Positions 1-11,500 of a DNA stretch of 64,000 bases are shown here, piece by piece (positions within the stretch are counted from its first letter, which is position 1; each line of letters opens with the position of its first letter). The notes beneath the pieces were generated by a model. The model saw only the letters and a program-made list of their open reading frames with translations. It did no database searches and was not told where the DNA came from. The position numbers were made by a program, and so were the translations under genes. Source of the DNA: Gonocerus acuteangulatus. Taxonomy: Eukaryota > Arthropoda > Insecta > Hemiptera > Coreidae. The stretch spans positions 83,332,923 to 83,396,922 of the forward strand of contig OX328124.1 of NCBI GenBank assembly GCA_946811695.1, in the 5' to 3' direction.

Positions 1-372
1 CCATCTCTGAGCAAAGCCCTCTCCCAGGTTTTTCCGTGTGGTTCTGTCTTGTGCAGACCTCCACCAAGGCTTGCCATAAAACTTATCCATATCGTCCCTC
101 CATCTCTGGCATGGCCAACCTCTTCTTGTACAGTCTAAAGGTGTCCAGTCGATAGTCCTTCTTGCCCATCTTGCTTCTTCCATACACGCTAGTTGTCCTG
201 CCATGTCCATTTCTGCTTAAGTGGAGCAGCCATAACATCTTCCACACCAGTCATTATTTCTTATCTTTTGGCTCTTTCGAATTCTTAGCATACTACTTTC
301 CATTGCATATTGTGTTACCCTAAGCAGATTTTTTGTTCTTTTTGTCAATGTCCATGTCTGCCATAGATCATA
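1..372 (-). pseudogene. 3' end of an RTE-type LINE reverse transcriptase ORF (decayed)
   Basis: Read on the minus strand and allowing frameshifts, this gives the C-terminal tail common to RTE-type endonuclease/reverse-transcriptase proteins: a VTQYAMESSMLRIRK-like stretch, then a MAGQLACMEEARWARRTIDW-like stretch (family consensus GHVARM..RWTRR..EW), then RWRDDMDKF and AQDR...LGEGFAQRW. Several stops and frame changes show it is dead. The 5' part of the element would lie before base 1. The family assignment rests on the conserved tryptophan/arginine pattern, and I am fairly sure of it. Confidence 0.75.
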
Positions 373-394
373 CACAATACATGTCTATTAACAC

Positions 395-835
395 AATTTT
401 TTTCTAATATTTCCTTACCTCTAAACGCAACCAAAAATTAAACATCTTAGTCTGGATGAATTTCAAACATGCAGGAAGTATTCAACTAAATCCCATAATT
501 CTAAGTATCCAAATCAAAAATTAGATACAAAAACTAGTTTTTCACTTTTCTCGAAAACGGTTACAGATATTACCTTAAAAATAGTTTCATTCATTTTACA
601 TCAAGCTACCTATAAAACGAGTACCTGCATGCAAGCGTATGAACTCGAAAACATAAACTATACAATTTTTTTCGCACGAATTTCACTCAACAAACCATGT
701 TCCAGTGGACAGATTCTGCTAGTTAATCGTACTTGACCTTTCAAATTAGACGAAATATTTTTGTACCAAATTTCATCAAAATCGGTCAATTTTTGAGCTT
801 GTGAGAGAACGAACAGACAAATATATATGTATAAA
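395..835 (+). mobile_element. HINE/Helitron-like repeat, internal fragment
   Basis: This is a diverged internal piece of the family best seen at 12719-13836. It shares, in the same order, the segments around ctcgaaaacggtt, aaaacgagtac, gcacgaatttc and accaaatttcatcaaaat. It stops in a short TA-rich tract (acgaacagacaaatatatat), the place where other copies carry their (TA)n microsatellite. Neither terminus is present. Confidence 0.65.
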
Positions 836-1970
836 TGTATATGTAAATCTTCTTAACTTTATCTATATGATGACTCGAGAAGTGATTAGTGAAATCCTTT
901 AAAGAATTATAAATGTATTTGTTCATTTTTAAAAATAAAAAAAAAATTAAATTTAATAATAATTTTTAGTTAATTATAAATTTCTTTGTTAGTTTTGTAA
1001 ATTATGATTTTTTTATAGTAATCATAAATATTTACCAGCAAAATAATAAAAGTTTTAATAAAAAATATTAATAAGTTGTAATCAATAAATATTTCTAGAT
1101 TGAGTTATTTATAAATAAATATTTCTAGATCTTTTTATTTTTGTTCCTAATTATGTTAGTGGAAATGTACTGCAGGACACTAAGAAATTTCTATTATTCC
1201 TTTGAAATTATGATAACAGGATTTTGGATTCTGGACCCGCTTTGTTGTTTTCAGGTTCAATAAAGTAGAAAGTACTTTAATCACTTGAATTAATGTTTAA
1301 CACGTTAGATGCGGTTTCATTTTCAAACGATCATTACCTCAGTGCGGCTTATTATTATTTTTCGCGTTTTTATGAATAGTTTTAATAGTAATGACAAATG
1401 GAGCCACTAGCCTAGCGCGTTTATTTGCAAAGTAACAAAAGAAAATCATGCATTTTATCATACATGCCACCAGGGGCATATGTCGCACTGGAGACATAAC
1501 TGCTTTCATCCATTAAAAATATAAAATAAAATCTCAAATAGAAGGAAGTTTAAGGCAACATATATTTATATAACCGGATGGGCCTGGAAGGAAGAAAAGA
1601 AGAGTCTGCATTGGGTGTAAACAAAATTTACAAAAAAGCATATCCAGCAGGGAGGTTACCAAAAAAAGTCAGGTGTGTTATAAGTTCTTGTGACTCGTGC
1701 CCCAATAATTCAGGGTTTTGCGTAGACTGTTAAACAGTCACTGTTTCAATAGCCATCATAATAAATAGTACCTTCATTAGGATGAATATTGAGAATTTGG
1801 GATAGATTTATTTGAACTAAATTAAAGTATTTTTTTAATATTGAACCTTTGAGCACTTTTCTCCGAAGGAAAGTAGCTATTGAGGTTGCACTCATGACGG
1901 AATTTTTGAAAAATTTCTTCGAATCTTTATTGATCCTACCTAGTAGACACCGAAAATGACCCCAGTTAAA

Positions 1971-2035
<65 letters not shown>

Positions 2036-2370
2036 CATATATGAGCATATGTATTGTAATAAAAAATTTTAATCGATTTTAATTTATTAATAATTTAATT
2101 TGTTAGGAATATAAGAAAATTGAAATTTAATTTGTATGCTTGGGTCGTGTTGGGTTCTTTATATACAAATTAGAGTTATCTCCAAATATCAAACATGGGT
2201 AGCTAAACGAACCTTACTACAAACGAAATAATATCAAATGTATACAATGTAACAAAAATTCACTTACATCCACTGGCACAGCACAGGTCACAATAGATCC
2301 AAATATGACTCTTCGAAAAACTTGTTAATGAACAGTTGTAAATTCTCTTTTAATATTATTTATTTTACAG
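836..2370. other. Intronic AT-rich DNA with a microsatellite
   Basis: No coding exon is recognised. The stretch holds a (TA)n tract at 1977-2031. Just left of it (about 1855-1975) is a copy, in inverted orientation, of the repeat found at 34400-34560 (ctccgaaggaaagtagct / agctactttccttctgagg). Confidence 0.5.
1977..2031. repeat. (TA)n microsatellite
   Basis: A 55-base TA run directly after the inverted copy of the second microsatellite-bearing repeat. Confidence 0.95.
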
Positions 2371-2547
2371 GTACTAGCGACTCTCTGGTCTGTACATGAA
2401 TTTGAAGCAGTTGATATCATGCAGAAATTTGTGCAGAAATCACTTGCTGTAAAGAAATGGAATGAACTTCAAAAAAGTTATGTTTATGGAGTTCATGATC
2501 TTATTGGTGATTTTCTCAGAAAAGATTTGACCCCAGAAAATGAAAAG
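2371..2547 (+). CDS. Apaf1: Apaf-1-like exon A (winged-helix domain end)
   Basis: The acceptor is ttttacag and the donor gtatgt; phase 0 at both ends; 59 codons. It contains LWSVHEFEAVDIMQKFVQKS and VHDLIGDFL. The HDL..DFL motif is the hallmark of the Apaf-1 winged-helix region. Upstream exons are not in the window. Confidence 0.85.
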
Positions 2548-5500
2548 GTATGTCTTTTTATTTAGTGAGAATCAACCAATTTGTACAAAGAGTTGAATTT
2601 ACTCAGAAAATTTGTGATTTTGTTTGCGGACCTACAATTTTAAATACTGTTCATGAGTTATGCTCAGCTTATGCCTTATAGCTTGTTTAAGTTCAGTTTT
2701 CTCATTGATTTGCCCTCCTTCCTTCCCTCTCAGTTGTAGGGGTTGTGTCTTATACCTAAGAACACTATCGATCCCCCCCCCCCTATAATGGATGAATAAT
2801 CAGTGCGGTAGTTGTGTCTTAAAACTTAAATATTGATAGTGGGAACACCCATGATGTTGAGCGTTTGGGTTGTCCTTCAGTCATTATGGGTAGACTTGCT
2901 TAGTTCAATTTACAAAATAATGAAGCATAATTTTCGCATTAGAATTGATGAAATCAGTGAACTTTTTCTTTCATGATTCATGAATTTCCGAGGTGAGTAT
3001 GTAGAAAACTAGTTTACCCTATGTTATTTAAAAATAAAACTTTAACATTTGTTATTGCGCACTAGTTTTTCTTTTTTTTTTCTCAAGTTGGTTCTACAGT
3101 AAAACCTCGTTTACCTGGATCGACTGGGACCAGGGACGATGAAAGGTAACGAAAATCCGGGTTATCCAGAGATTTACGGAAAAAGAAAAACATATAAATC
3201 ACCGAAATATTTTTAATGTAGTTTAAAATTTATTATCGTCACACTTTCACCTAAAAACACATACACTGTGTTTACTGTAATATCCTATGTATCTGCACTG
3301 TACTTAACATAGATACAAACTAGTCTGTAATAAAAAAGGCAGTGAGTGCCAATTAGAAGTTCATTTGGTAATGTTTCGGCTTGACTCTCGAAATACACCA
3401 TCAAGTTTTCAATATTTGCTTCTGCTTTTGCATGGGGGGATAACCACCATAAGCTGTCATTAGAAGACATCTTGAAACATAGGCCTTCAATGTGTTTTCT
3501 GTTCTTTTTCCCATCAGATATGGTCGCTGTTCCTACTCCAAACTCAGCACCAATGTTCTTTAACGATTCTCCCTTATCAATTCTTGTCAATGCTTCCATC
3601 CTTTTTTCCGTAGTCACAACAGCAAACAAAGGAGCAAAACGATACTATACCTCGACTGAGATGCTAGGAAAACTCGCATAATTTACCTACTGAGAATAGC
3701 AATTTATCATCTGTAAAACGAGTCTTCATTCACTACATTGTTCAACATAATTTCGTTTTCAAAACTTGTCCGGGTACCCGGACATCCAGGTTAAAGAGGT
3801 CCGAGTTAACGAGGTTTTACTGTACTTCCAGGAATACCCCTGTTTATATATGAGTGCAATATAAACTGGTGGTTTGATGGCTCCCCGACTGTTTTTTGAA
3901 TAAATATTAGTAGGGGTGTCAGCTCTGGTGTGAGTTGATTTTTTTTTTTTATTTTTTATTCTAATGAGCTCATTATAAAAGGTCCCTTCTTCATAATAGA
4001 AGTTTTAGAAATATAGCAACCAAATTACTGTTTCTCTCTAAAAAGATAGGTCCTTATTGGTATAAAGATTGTCCAATTTCACTGATTAGGTCCTTCAATT
4101 ATTTACATGTTATTTGCATTCATTAAAAGCAGGGTGTCAACGATTTAAATCAATTGATTTAAACCAGTGATTTAAATCATGATTAAAATCATTTGATTTT
4201 TTTAAAAAAATCATTGATTTAAATCAATTTATTTCATAAAAAAAAATATTGATTTAAACCAATTGATTTTATTAAAAAAATTATTATGATATATTTTTTT
4301 TAACTTTAGTTTATTTTTTTTTAACTTAAATCTAATTAGTTCTGCCTTTTTTCAGCCATTTCAACATTTCGTCTTTATTTTTGTCCCTAGGGCCTACCCT
4401 CACTTGACCGTTCTTATCTATTCAAAGTCTGTTTCTTTTATGACCCTTTCTTTGTTTTTAATTCTGCAAATAAATCTCATTTTAAGTTTAAGATAAAAGG
4501 GATTGTCAGGTAGAGGGCGAAGTGAATGCTTTAAACTGGTGGAAGTCTTCGTCTGCGTTAAAATATTGTATTTCCTCAAAAGAACTGTTAATAATAGAGC
4601 AGCTTATGACAGGAAAGGCAACTTCTGCAGGGGTGGAAAGAATGTTTTCAACCCTTGTTTTTGTTCACAGTCAAATGAGAAACTACCTAATTAGATGTGA
4701 AAAGGCTGACAAACTGGGTTTTTTGTTCAAATATATTTAACTATTTATAATAAAATATGTAATAAAAAATTGAAAATATTTAGTAAACAAATACCTTAAA
4801 CACTATAAAATATTGAAAAGAAAAGCATAAATAATAAGTAGGAACTCGGTTATTATTAGTGGAAAGAACAAAAGTATAGAAGAAAATGATTACAACTGTT
4901 TAAAATATTGAAAAATAAAAATTAGGAACTCATTATAAAAGGTGGAAAAGTTGAAAATTTTTAAAGAGGAACATTATTTTGGAAGATTGTTTGCTACATC
5001 TTGAATTTTGAAATTTTCAAACGTGAAATGATGCCAGTCTGATCTGAGTATACTTTTGAAGCGACTGAATTATCTTTCAACATCTACTAAAGCCTCTGTT
5101 TAAGGCTACAATCAACTGCTATGAAGAGTGTGATTCAACTAAACTGTTAATCGTTTTGCCGCTATGGATATCTCCAATAATGTGGATATTTTTCCATCCA
5201 GGGGTTTATTCTAGACTTTTCACTTTATTTTTAATTTATTCCCAGTAGTTCCTTCTAAAACGTGGATTTTTTCTATTACTCTCGTATGATTCTAATGCTA
5301 TCCACTAACAACATGCCTTTTGTACAGGGTATCACAAAAACAATGGTCATCCGTTGGCCAGATGATTCTCTAATGCGAGATCGGAAAAAATAATCCCTAT
5401 ATTAACCTCGCAAAATTGACCTTGAAATGTTATTCAAGGTCAATTTTTTTTATTGCATATTTCGAAACTGCGAGTCATGAGGAAGAAAAAAGTCAACGGC

Positions 5501-8500
5501 ACCATAGGTCAGAAATGACTCCTTTTGGTCAAAATGACCATTAACAGCGTATACGTGGGCCATTCTATTACAATTGACAAATGGTGGCCAATTTAGATAA
5601 TTTTTTTTCTTTAGCATGTTCTAACATTGCCTTACACAAAAATACCTCGTTTGGTTTTTTAAAAAAAGCATCTTCCAGTATAAAAAAATGTAAGTATATT
5701 GAACAACGGCCCTCACAGGGATCATTGGAGGACCAGAACGCATATTTTACAATTGACAGAAATGCCTTCATGAGGTTATTCTCGAAGCTTATCAAGAGCT
5801 CCTGGCCATAAGCTTTCAACCAATCGCTGCAATTAATCATTAAGGATTTCACAGGTCGTGTATGGATTTCATGAACCAGCCAGTCCTCGAGTCACTCTTA
5901 GAATAGAGGATAGAATAATTGTCCTTGCCCGTGTGCAGAAAAAAAAGTTTCTTCCTAAAAAAAAACTAAAAAAAAAAAACGTAATAAGTAAGATTATCAC
6001 ACCAGGTTAAATATTTCGGACTTCATTTCTGAGGCAAGCTGCCAGACTTTCTCCAAATTCTTTTAAATGCCCAAGTTATTCTCGTCCATTTTGCCTGCTG
6101 TGGACGGTAACGTTGGAAAACAAACTTTCTTCCGTCCACAATACCCGCTGGAGGAAGTCTGGATGACGTTCCAATATGTCCAGCACCCACCGATCCCCGG
6201 GCCTCAACTCCTGAACTTGCTGTAATCTGAAGAAAGACGTTCTTCCCAAAGGAAGTTCTGGTCCTCCAATGATTGCCGTTGTTCAATATACTTACATTAT
6301 TTTATACTGGAAGATGCTTTTTTAAAAAAAAATCAAACAAGGTATTTTTGTGTAAGGCAATGTTAGTAGAACATACTAAAGAAAAAAATTATCAAAATCG
6401 GCCACCATTTGACGGTTGTAATGGAATGGCCCACGTATACGCTGTTAATGGTCACTTTGGCCATAAGGAGTCATTTCTGACCTATGGTGCCGTTGACTTT
6501 TTTCTTCCTTCGTGACTCGCAGTTTCGAAATATGCAATAAAAAAAATTGACCTTGAATAACATTTCAAGGTCAATTTTGCGGGGGTTACTATGGGGGTTA
6601 TTTTTACCGATCTCGCATTGGAGAATCATCTGGCCAACGGATGATCATTATTTTTGTGACACCCTGTACCTAGTATTGACTTAGTACATATACAGCCCCT
6701 TCTTGGAATTAGAAAAATCACAGTTACCTAGACTCAATGGGTAAAGTTTTATTTTCTTTCTCGGTTTTCCTTTATTTCTTCAATTACAAAATAAATATGA
6801 ATATTAAAATATGTAGTATTAAAATATGTAGGTTAAAATATGTATTTATGGCAAAATATGTAAAAATATAGAGTTTTGACAAAATATGTAAAATAAAAAA
6901 CTGTTTAAATACTTTTAAAACACTTAAAACGTGCAGAATTACATACTTAGGATTTACGAATCAGAAAAGATTAAGTAAATACAATTACATCTGTTCCCTC
7001 GTGATTAATATTTCTGTAAAGCTTCACTTCTAAAATTGTTTTAAAATTAAGTCATTATATATACAGGGGTCGAAATTGTCCTATATTTTGAGACCAGAGT
7101 TTCTGTACATTTAAATTTAATCGCCGAAAATTAATGATTTTTGTTGATTTAAGTCTTTAAATTTACAGAAATTCCGGTTTCAAAATATAGGTAAACTTCA
7201 ACCCCTGTATATATGATCCGTCAATTCTGCTATGCTCCCAAAATTATCCACTTAAGACCCACCACTTTAGAATAGTTATTTTATTATTTGCATTGTAAAT
7301 AAACAAATATTTTAGTTACAGGTTTATATAATGAACAACTAGGTAATAACCAGCTCTCTATATAGACTAGATACATTTAAAAAGTCTGACTTTTTTTTTA
7401 AAGCCGGTTTTAGTAAACAAATTAAATTTAAATAAAAAAAATCCGATTTAAATAAAAAAAAATCTGATTTAAATCAAATAAATCTGATTTTTTTGATTTT
7501 TTAAAAAAAAAATCATGATTTTTTTACACCCTGATTAAAAGGAATGGAATTTGAAAATTATATATAAATTGTGTAAAAAGTTATTGTATAAATTGTATTT
7601 TTACTTGCTATTTACAAGCCAATTTTTTTAAATAATCAACAGTTACAACTATTTTTTTTTTCACCAACATCTGTGCCTTAGCGCCAACATCCATGGTATC
7701 GCAGGGAATTTTCTCAAGAGGTCCTGAAATGAGAAAAATCCCTGCTGCAGGTGGGACTCGAACCCCCATCTCCCGCATGAGAATCCAAGCCGTTAGCCAT
7801 TAGACCAGGGGAAACTCAGTTACGACTGTTATTCTCTACAGTTTGGATACATTTTTATATTTTAAGATGACAAGAATCAGAAGTACTTTATTTATTAATG
7901 TTCACTTAGAACAGGTCGGCTGAAGTCACAGTTTGGTGCCTTCCTTTCAAGGCTTTTAAAAAATGCTTCCATTCCAGACCAACAATCCTTGATTACATGA
8001 TGGACAGATCTGTCATCAGAACTGGCTTCATCAGATTCTCCACTTTCTGCTTTGTGATCAGTCTCTTCCTGCCGTGGAATTTTTTTATTAATATTATAAG
8101 CACTATTGATAGTCTTCAGTTCTGTAGGATTGCGATCAATGTTTAGGTTTGAAGTTGTTTTTTTCTCATTAGATTGAGATGTGGATTTAGCACCAAGAAT
8201 TTTTACAATATGATAGTCACATAGTTTACTACAAAATCTGTATCCATTAGACCTTTTCTCAACAATACCTTTCTTTTCTGCAAATTTCAAATTATAGTGC
8301 ATTTCAGATTTATTTATCATAAACCCAGCATCCCTTAGAGTGTTTAAGTATCTGGTTATAGACAATCCATTTCTAGAATTAAAAGCATTGTAAAAAGTAT
8401 ATCTTCTTTTTGCCATTGTAAGAGCTTACTACAATTTTGTTTATGTTTTAAATGAGATGGAAAAGTAAGATAAAAGTTCCTGCAAGAAAAATCGCAAACA

Positions 8501-11500
8501 GTAAATTAACAACTTTTCAAAAAGTGAATATAAACAGCCCAGTTTCAAATATAGTTTTAATTGACAAATGTGAACTTAATAAGATTCACATGTTTTCCAG
8601 ATGTTACCATGGAACCCTAATAATTATTTATTTATTTACTAGCCTGTACTTCGTCACGGCAGATAAGTAGTTATTTTATTGTGTTAAATAATGCATCATC
8701 AAATTAACGCTATTACATAATTTAGTGCAGTTTATTATAGCACAGTTCCCCTCGTACTATATATTATTCATCAATTGATAAGTAATCAAATTATAATGTT
8801 TCTTGACACTGGGGCGCTCTGGACCAGTTTCAACAAACTGATAACCTAGAGATAACCCGTTATCTATAGGTTACCAGTAACAGCAAAGGTTAAAATTTGT
8901 TGTCAATAATAAATGGACATTAAAATTTAAAAATTTATGTTTCCAAGATGTCATTTGGAAACACCCATTATATTTGTGAGCATTACCAAGAAGTGTTGTG
9001 ACTGGGGATGCAGATGTGTGAGGAGGCTGTGCAAGGGTTCGGGATATTATTACCTCCGATGGACCATCGCCAGGTATAGTGTAATCTCCATGAGGGACAA
9101 AATCACAGTTTATTTCTAGTAATTAAAAAAAGTTCTAGTAGTTTGTAGGTGTAGTAAAGTTCTGTCATCATAGTTGAAATGAACCGCAAATAAAAATAAT
9201 ATTATGAAATATATACAGTACGGTAACAGCTGCTCTAAAAGTTCTTCAGAAAAAGGTTTTTGTAGTACAACTTTCATTTCCTCTGTTTATGTATACATTT
9301 TTTTCAATGGTTCATTCCATTTTTTGAAATCAGCATTAAATTTACTTTAAGGCTACAGCCAATATTCATAAGAATCCTTTTCAAACCGCAATATCAATTC
9401 AAAAATTATAAATTAGTTAAAGCTTCTGGTTATCAACAACTTTTCAAAAATTATGGGACATTGGAAAAATATGTGTACTAGCAGAGAAAAAGGAGTTGTA
9501 CTACAAAAAAACTCGTTTTTTTCTAAAGAACCTTTAGAATGGTATATATATGGAATGGAGTGAGATAGAAGTGTTTGGTTGGTGGTGTTGAACTAAATTT
9601 TTTGTCTAATTACACCCCCTGGAATATTGTCATCAACTTGCGATACACCGTGTATAGTATACATTTACTTACTTACAGTTGTTTTAATTGTACATTTAAA
9701 TGTTTTAGTTCTTTGATTTTATAGGGTTTTTTTTTTCGTGCATCCAACAAGTATACAGAGCACCAAGTTGCGGGCTCTTGTATCCAAATTATAAATATAT
9801 TATTTTCTTAACCCAAATGTATTTCTATAAATAGGAAATTATTTTATTTTTGGAACATTTTATTTTTTCAGAAGTTACATGCTAATCTAATGGAAAAGTA
9901 TAGACAATCTTGTAAAGGAGATTGGTCAAAATTACCTCGGGATGACAATTATATATTTTACTACATTGGCTATCACTTGAAGAAAGCTGGAATGGGTGAA
10001 TTATTTTCCCAGATAATCTTTGATCTGGAATTTCTTGAAGCCAAACTACGAGTTACAGGGCCAGCAGATCTTCTCCGTGACTTCAATAAGTACAAGGCTT
10101 TGATATCAAACAAGGTTAGTTCAAGAGATCACACATTGTCTGGGGGTGTGTTTTTTTTATATATATATTTTTGTTAGGGGAAAATTAAATGAAGTGTACA
10201 AAGCCACAACAGTTTGAGATTCCTAGACACTTAAAACCTCAACCGCTCTAAAGGGAGCCGTGAGCGGGATTTCCTCAAGTTTCAGCCTGAACAGTCCAAT
10301 CCTTGAGAAAAACCCCAATGTGTGTGGCAGTGTCTTTGAGGCCATGCTGGGTGTGGGAGATCCAGAAATCTTGAACGAAATTAAGTTATTTTCTGCCTTA
10401 AGGCCAAGCAGGCCGAACATTCCCAGTCTCGCCAGCTGCTTGTTGATAGTACGCCTTGAGGAAATCCTCTGTGTGTGGGCAAGGGTTCGGTGGAGGAAAT
10501 CCCGGAGGTTTTTTCCTTGAGGATTTTTTGTACGTGTATGGCAGCCTTTAGGAACCAATGTCAGGCAATACTTCAAGTGCTATTACTTCTAGTCCAAGAG
10601 CTAACAGGAAAAAGTGATCTTGTTCAAACACCCAGCTGGGTTCAAGATATTTGAGGAAACTTTATTTGCAGGTAAAAAAAAAATTGCATCTCTTACTAGT
10701 GAGTCTGTGAAGTTTCTTAAGTGGCCTCTGGAAAAGCCTCAATTAGTTTTAATTACTGAGGAATGACTGAATACTCGTGTCAACATTTGTTTACAGCTTA
10801 ACTTTTATTTTAGGATGGCGGTAAAATTATTCCCAGACATTTTTCATTGGACCAAGTTGAGCAAAAGCGTTGAAAACGTAGGTTGGAAAATTTATGCTTT
10901 GGGACTTGACTGAACACCTGTCTGAAACTTTTCGCAAGCAATCTTTACAAATTAGTGAATTCCAGAAGCCTGACGTTTAGATTTGATCTATGGCAGTGCA
11001 AGATGGTTGCAAAGACAGAGACTCAGCTAGAAAGTTCTGGTGCCATTTCCCCAAGTGGCTGCCATTTGAAAAACTTCCTATCTGTACAATCATATCACAG
11101 TGCCTTAGATCAAATCAAAACGTCTTGATTTTGGAATGTATTTGATATGTAAAGATTTTTTACGCAAAGTTCCAAACAGGGGTTCGATCATGTTCCCAAG
11201 GATGAATTTTCTGGCCTACTTTTCAAGGCTCTTGCTCAACCGTCGCTCGTGAAAAATATCTTGGAATATTTTTTCCGATATCCTTAAATAGAAGTTTAGC
11301 TATATACAAATTTTGGGATGGGTAAGAGTCGGTAATTAAAAATAATCGAGGCTTTTCCAGGTGCCGTTTACTAACACTCTAGGCTGGGTCAGTGATGAAG
11401 CAGATCTGTTATTGACTCGAAATGTTTCTTAAAATATCTCTGATCCACCCGGGTGTTTGATCAAAACCACTTTTTCCTGCTAGCTCTTGGACTATTTTTT

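Larger units (their letters stand above)
4130..7533 (+). mobile_element. hAT-superfamily transposon, 3.4 kb, decayed
   Basis: The ends are cagggtgt and acaccctg, flanked by a perfect 8-bp direct repeat attaaaag (4122-4129 and 7534-7541), the target-site length of hAT elements. The termini are built from gatttaaatc-type repeats. Near the left end, 4525-4740 encodes a hAT dimerisation domain (SAGVERMFSTLVFVHSQMRN, KADKLGFL) ending at TAA; the rest of the transposase is gone. A second transposon (5325-6666) sits inside it. It lies in the intron between Apaf-1-like exons A and B. Confidence 0.88.

Noticed and set aside
5568..6515. Several 60-94-codon frames inside the nested long-TIR element
   Set aside because: The same frames appear mirrored in both inverted arms and show no transposase motif; they are chance openings in repeat DNA.
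7735..7815. A tRNA gene on the minus strand
   Set aside because: A and B boxes are present, but the acceptor stem does not close and the sequence continues into a SINE body with target duplications.
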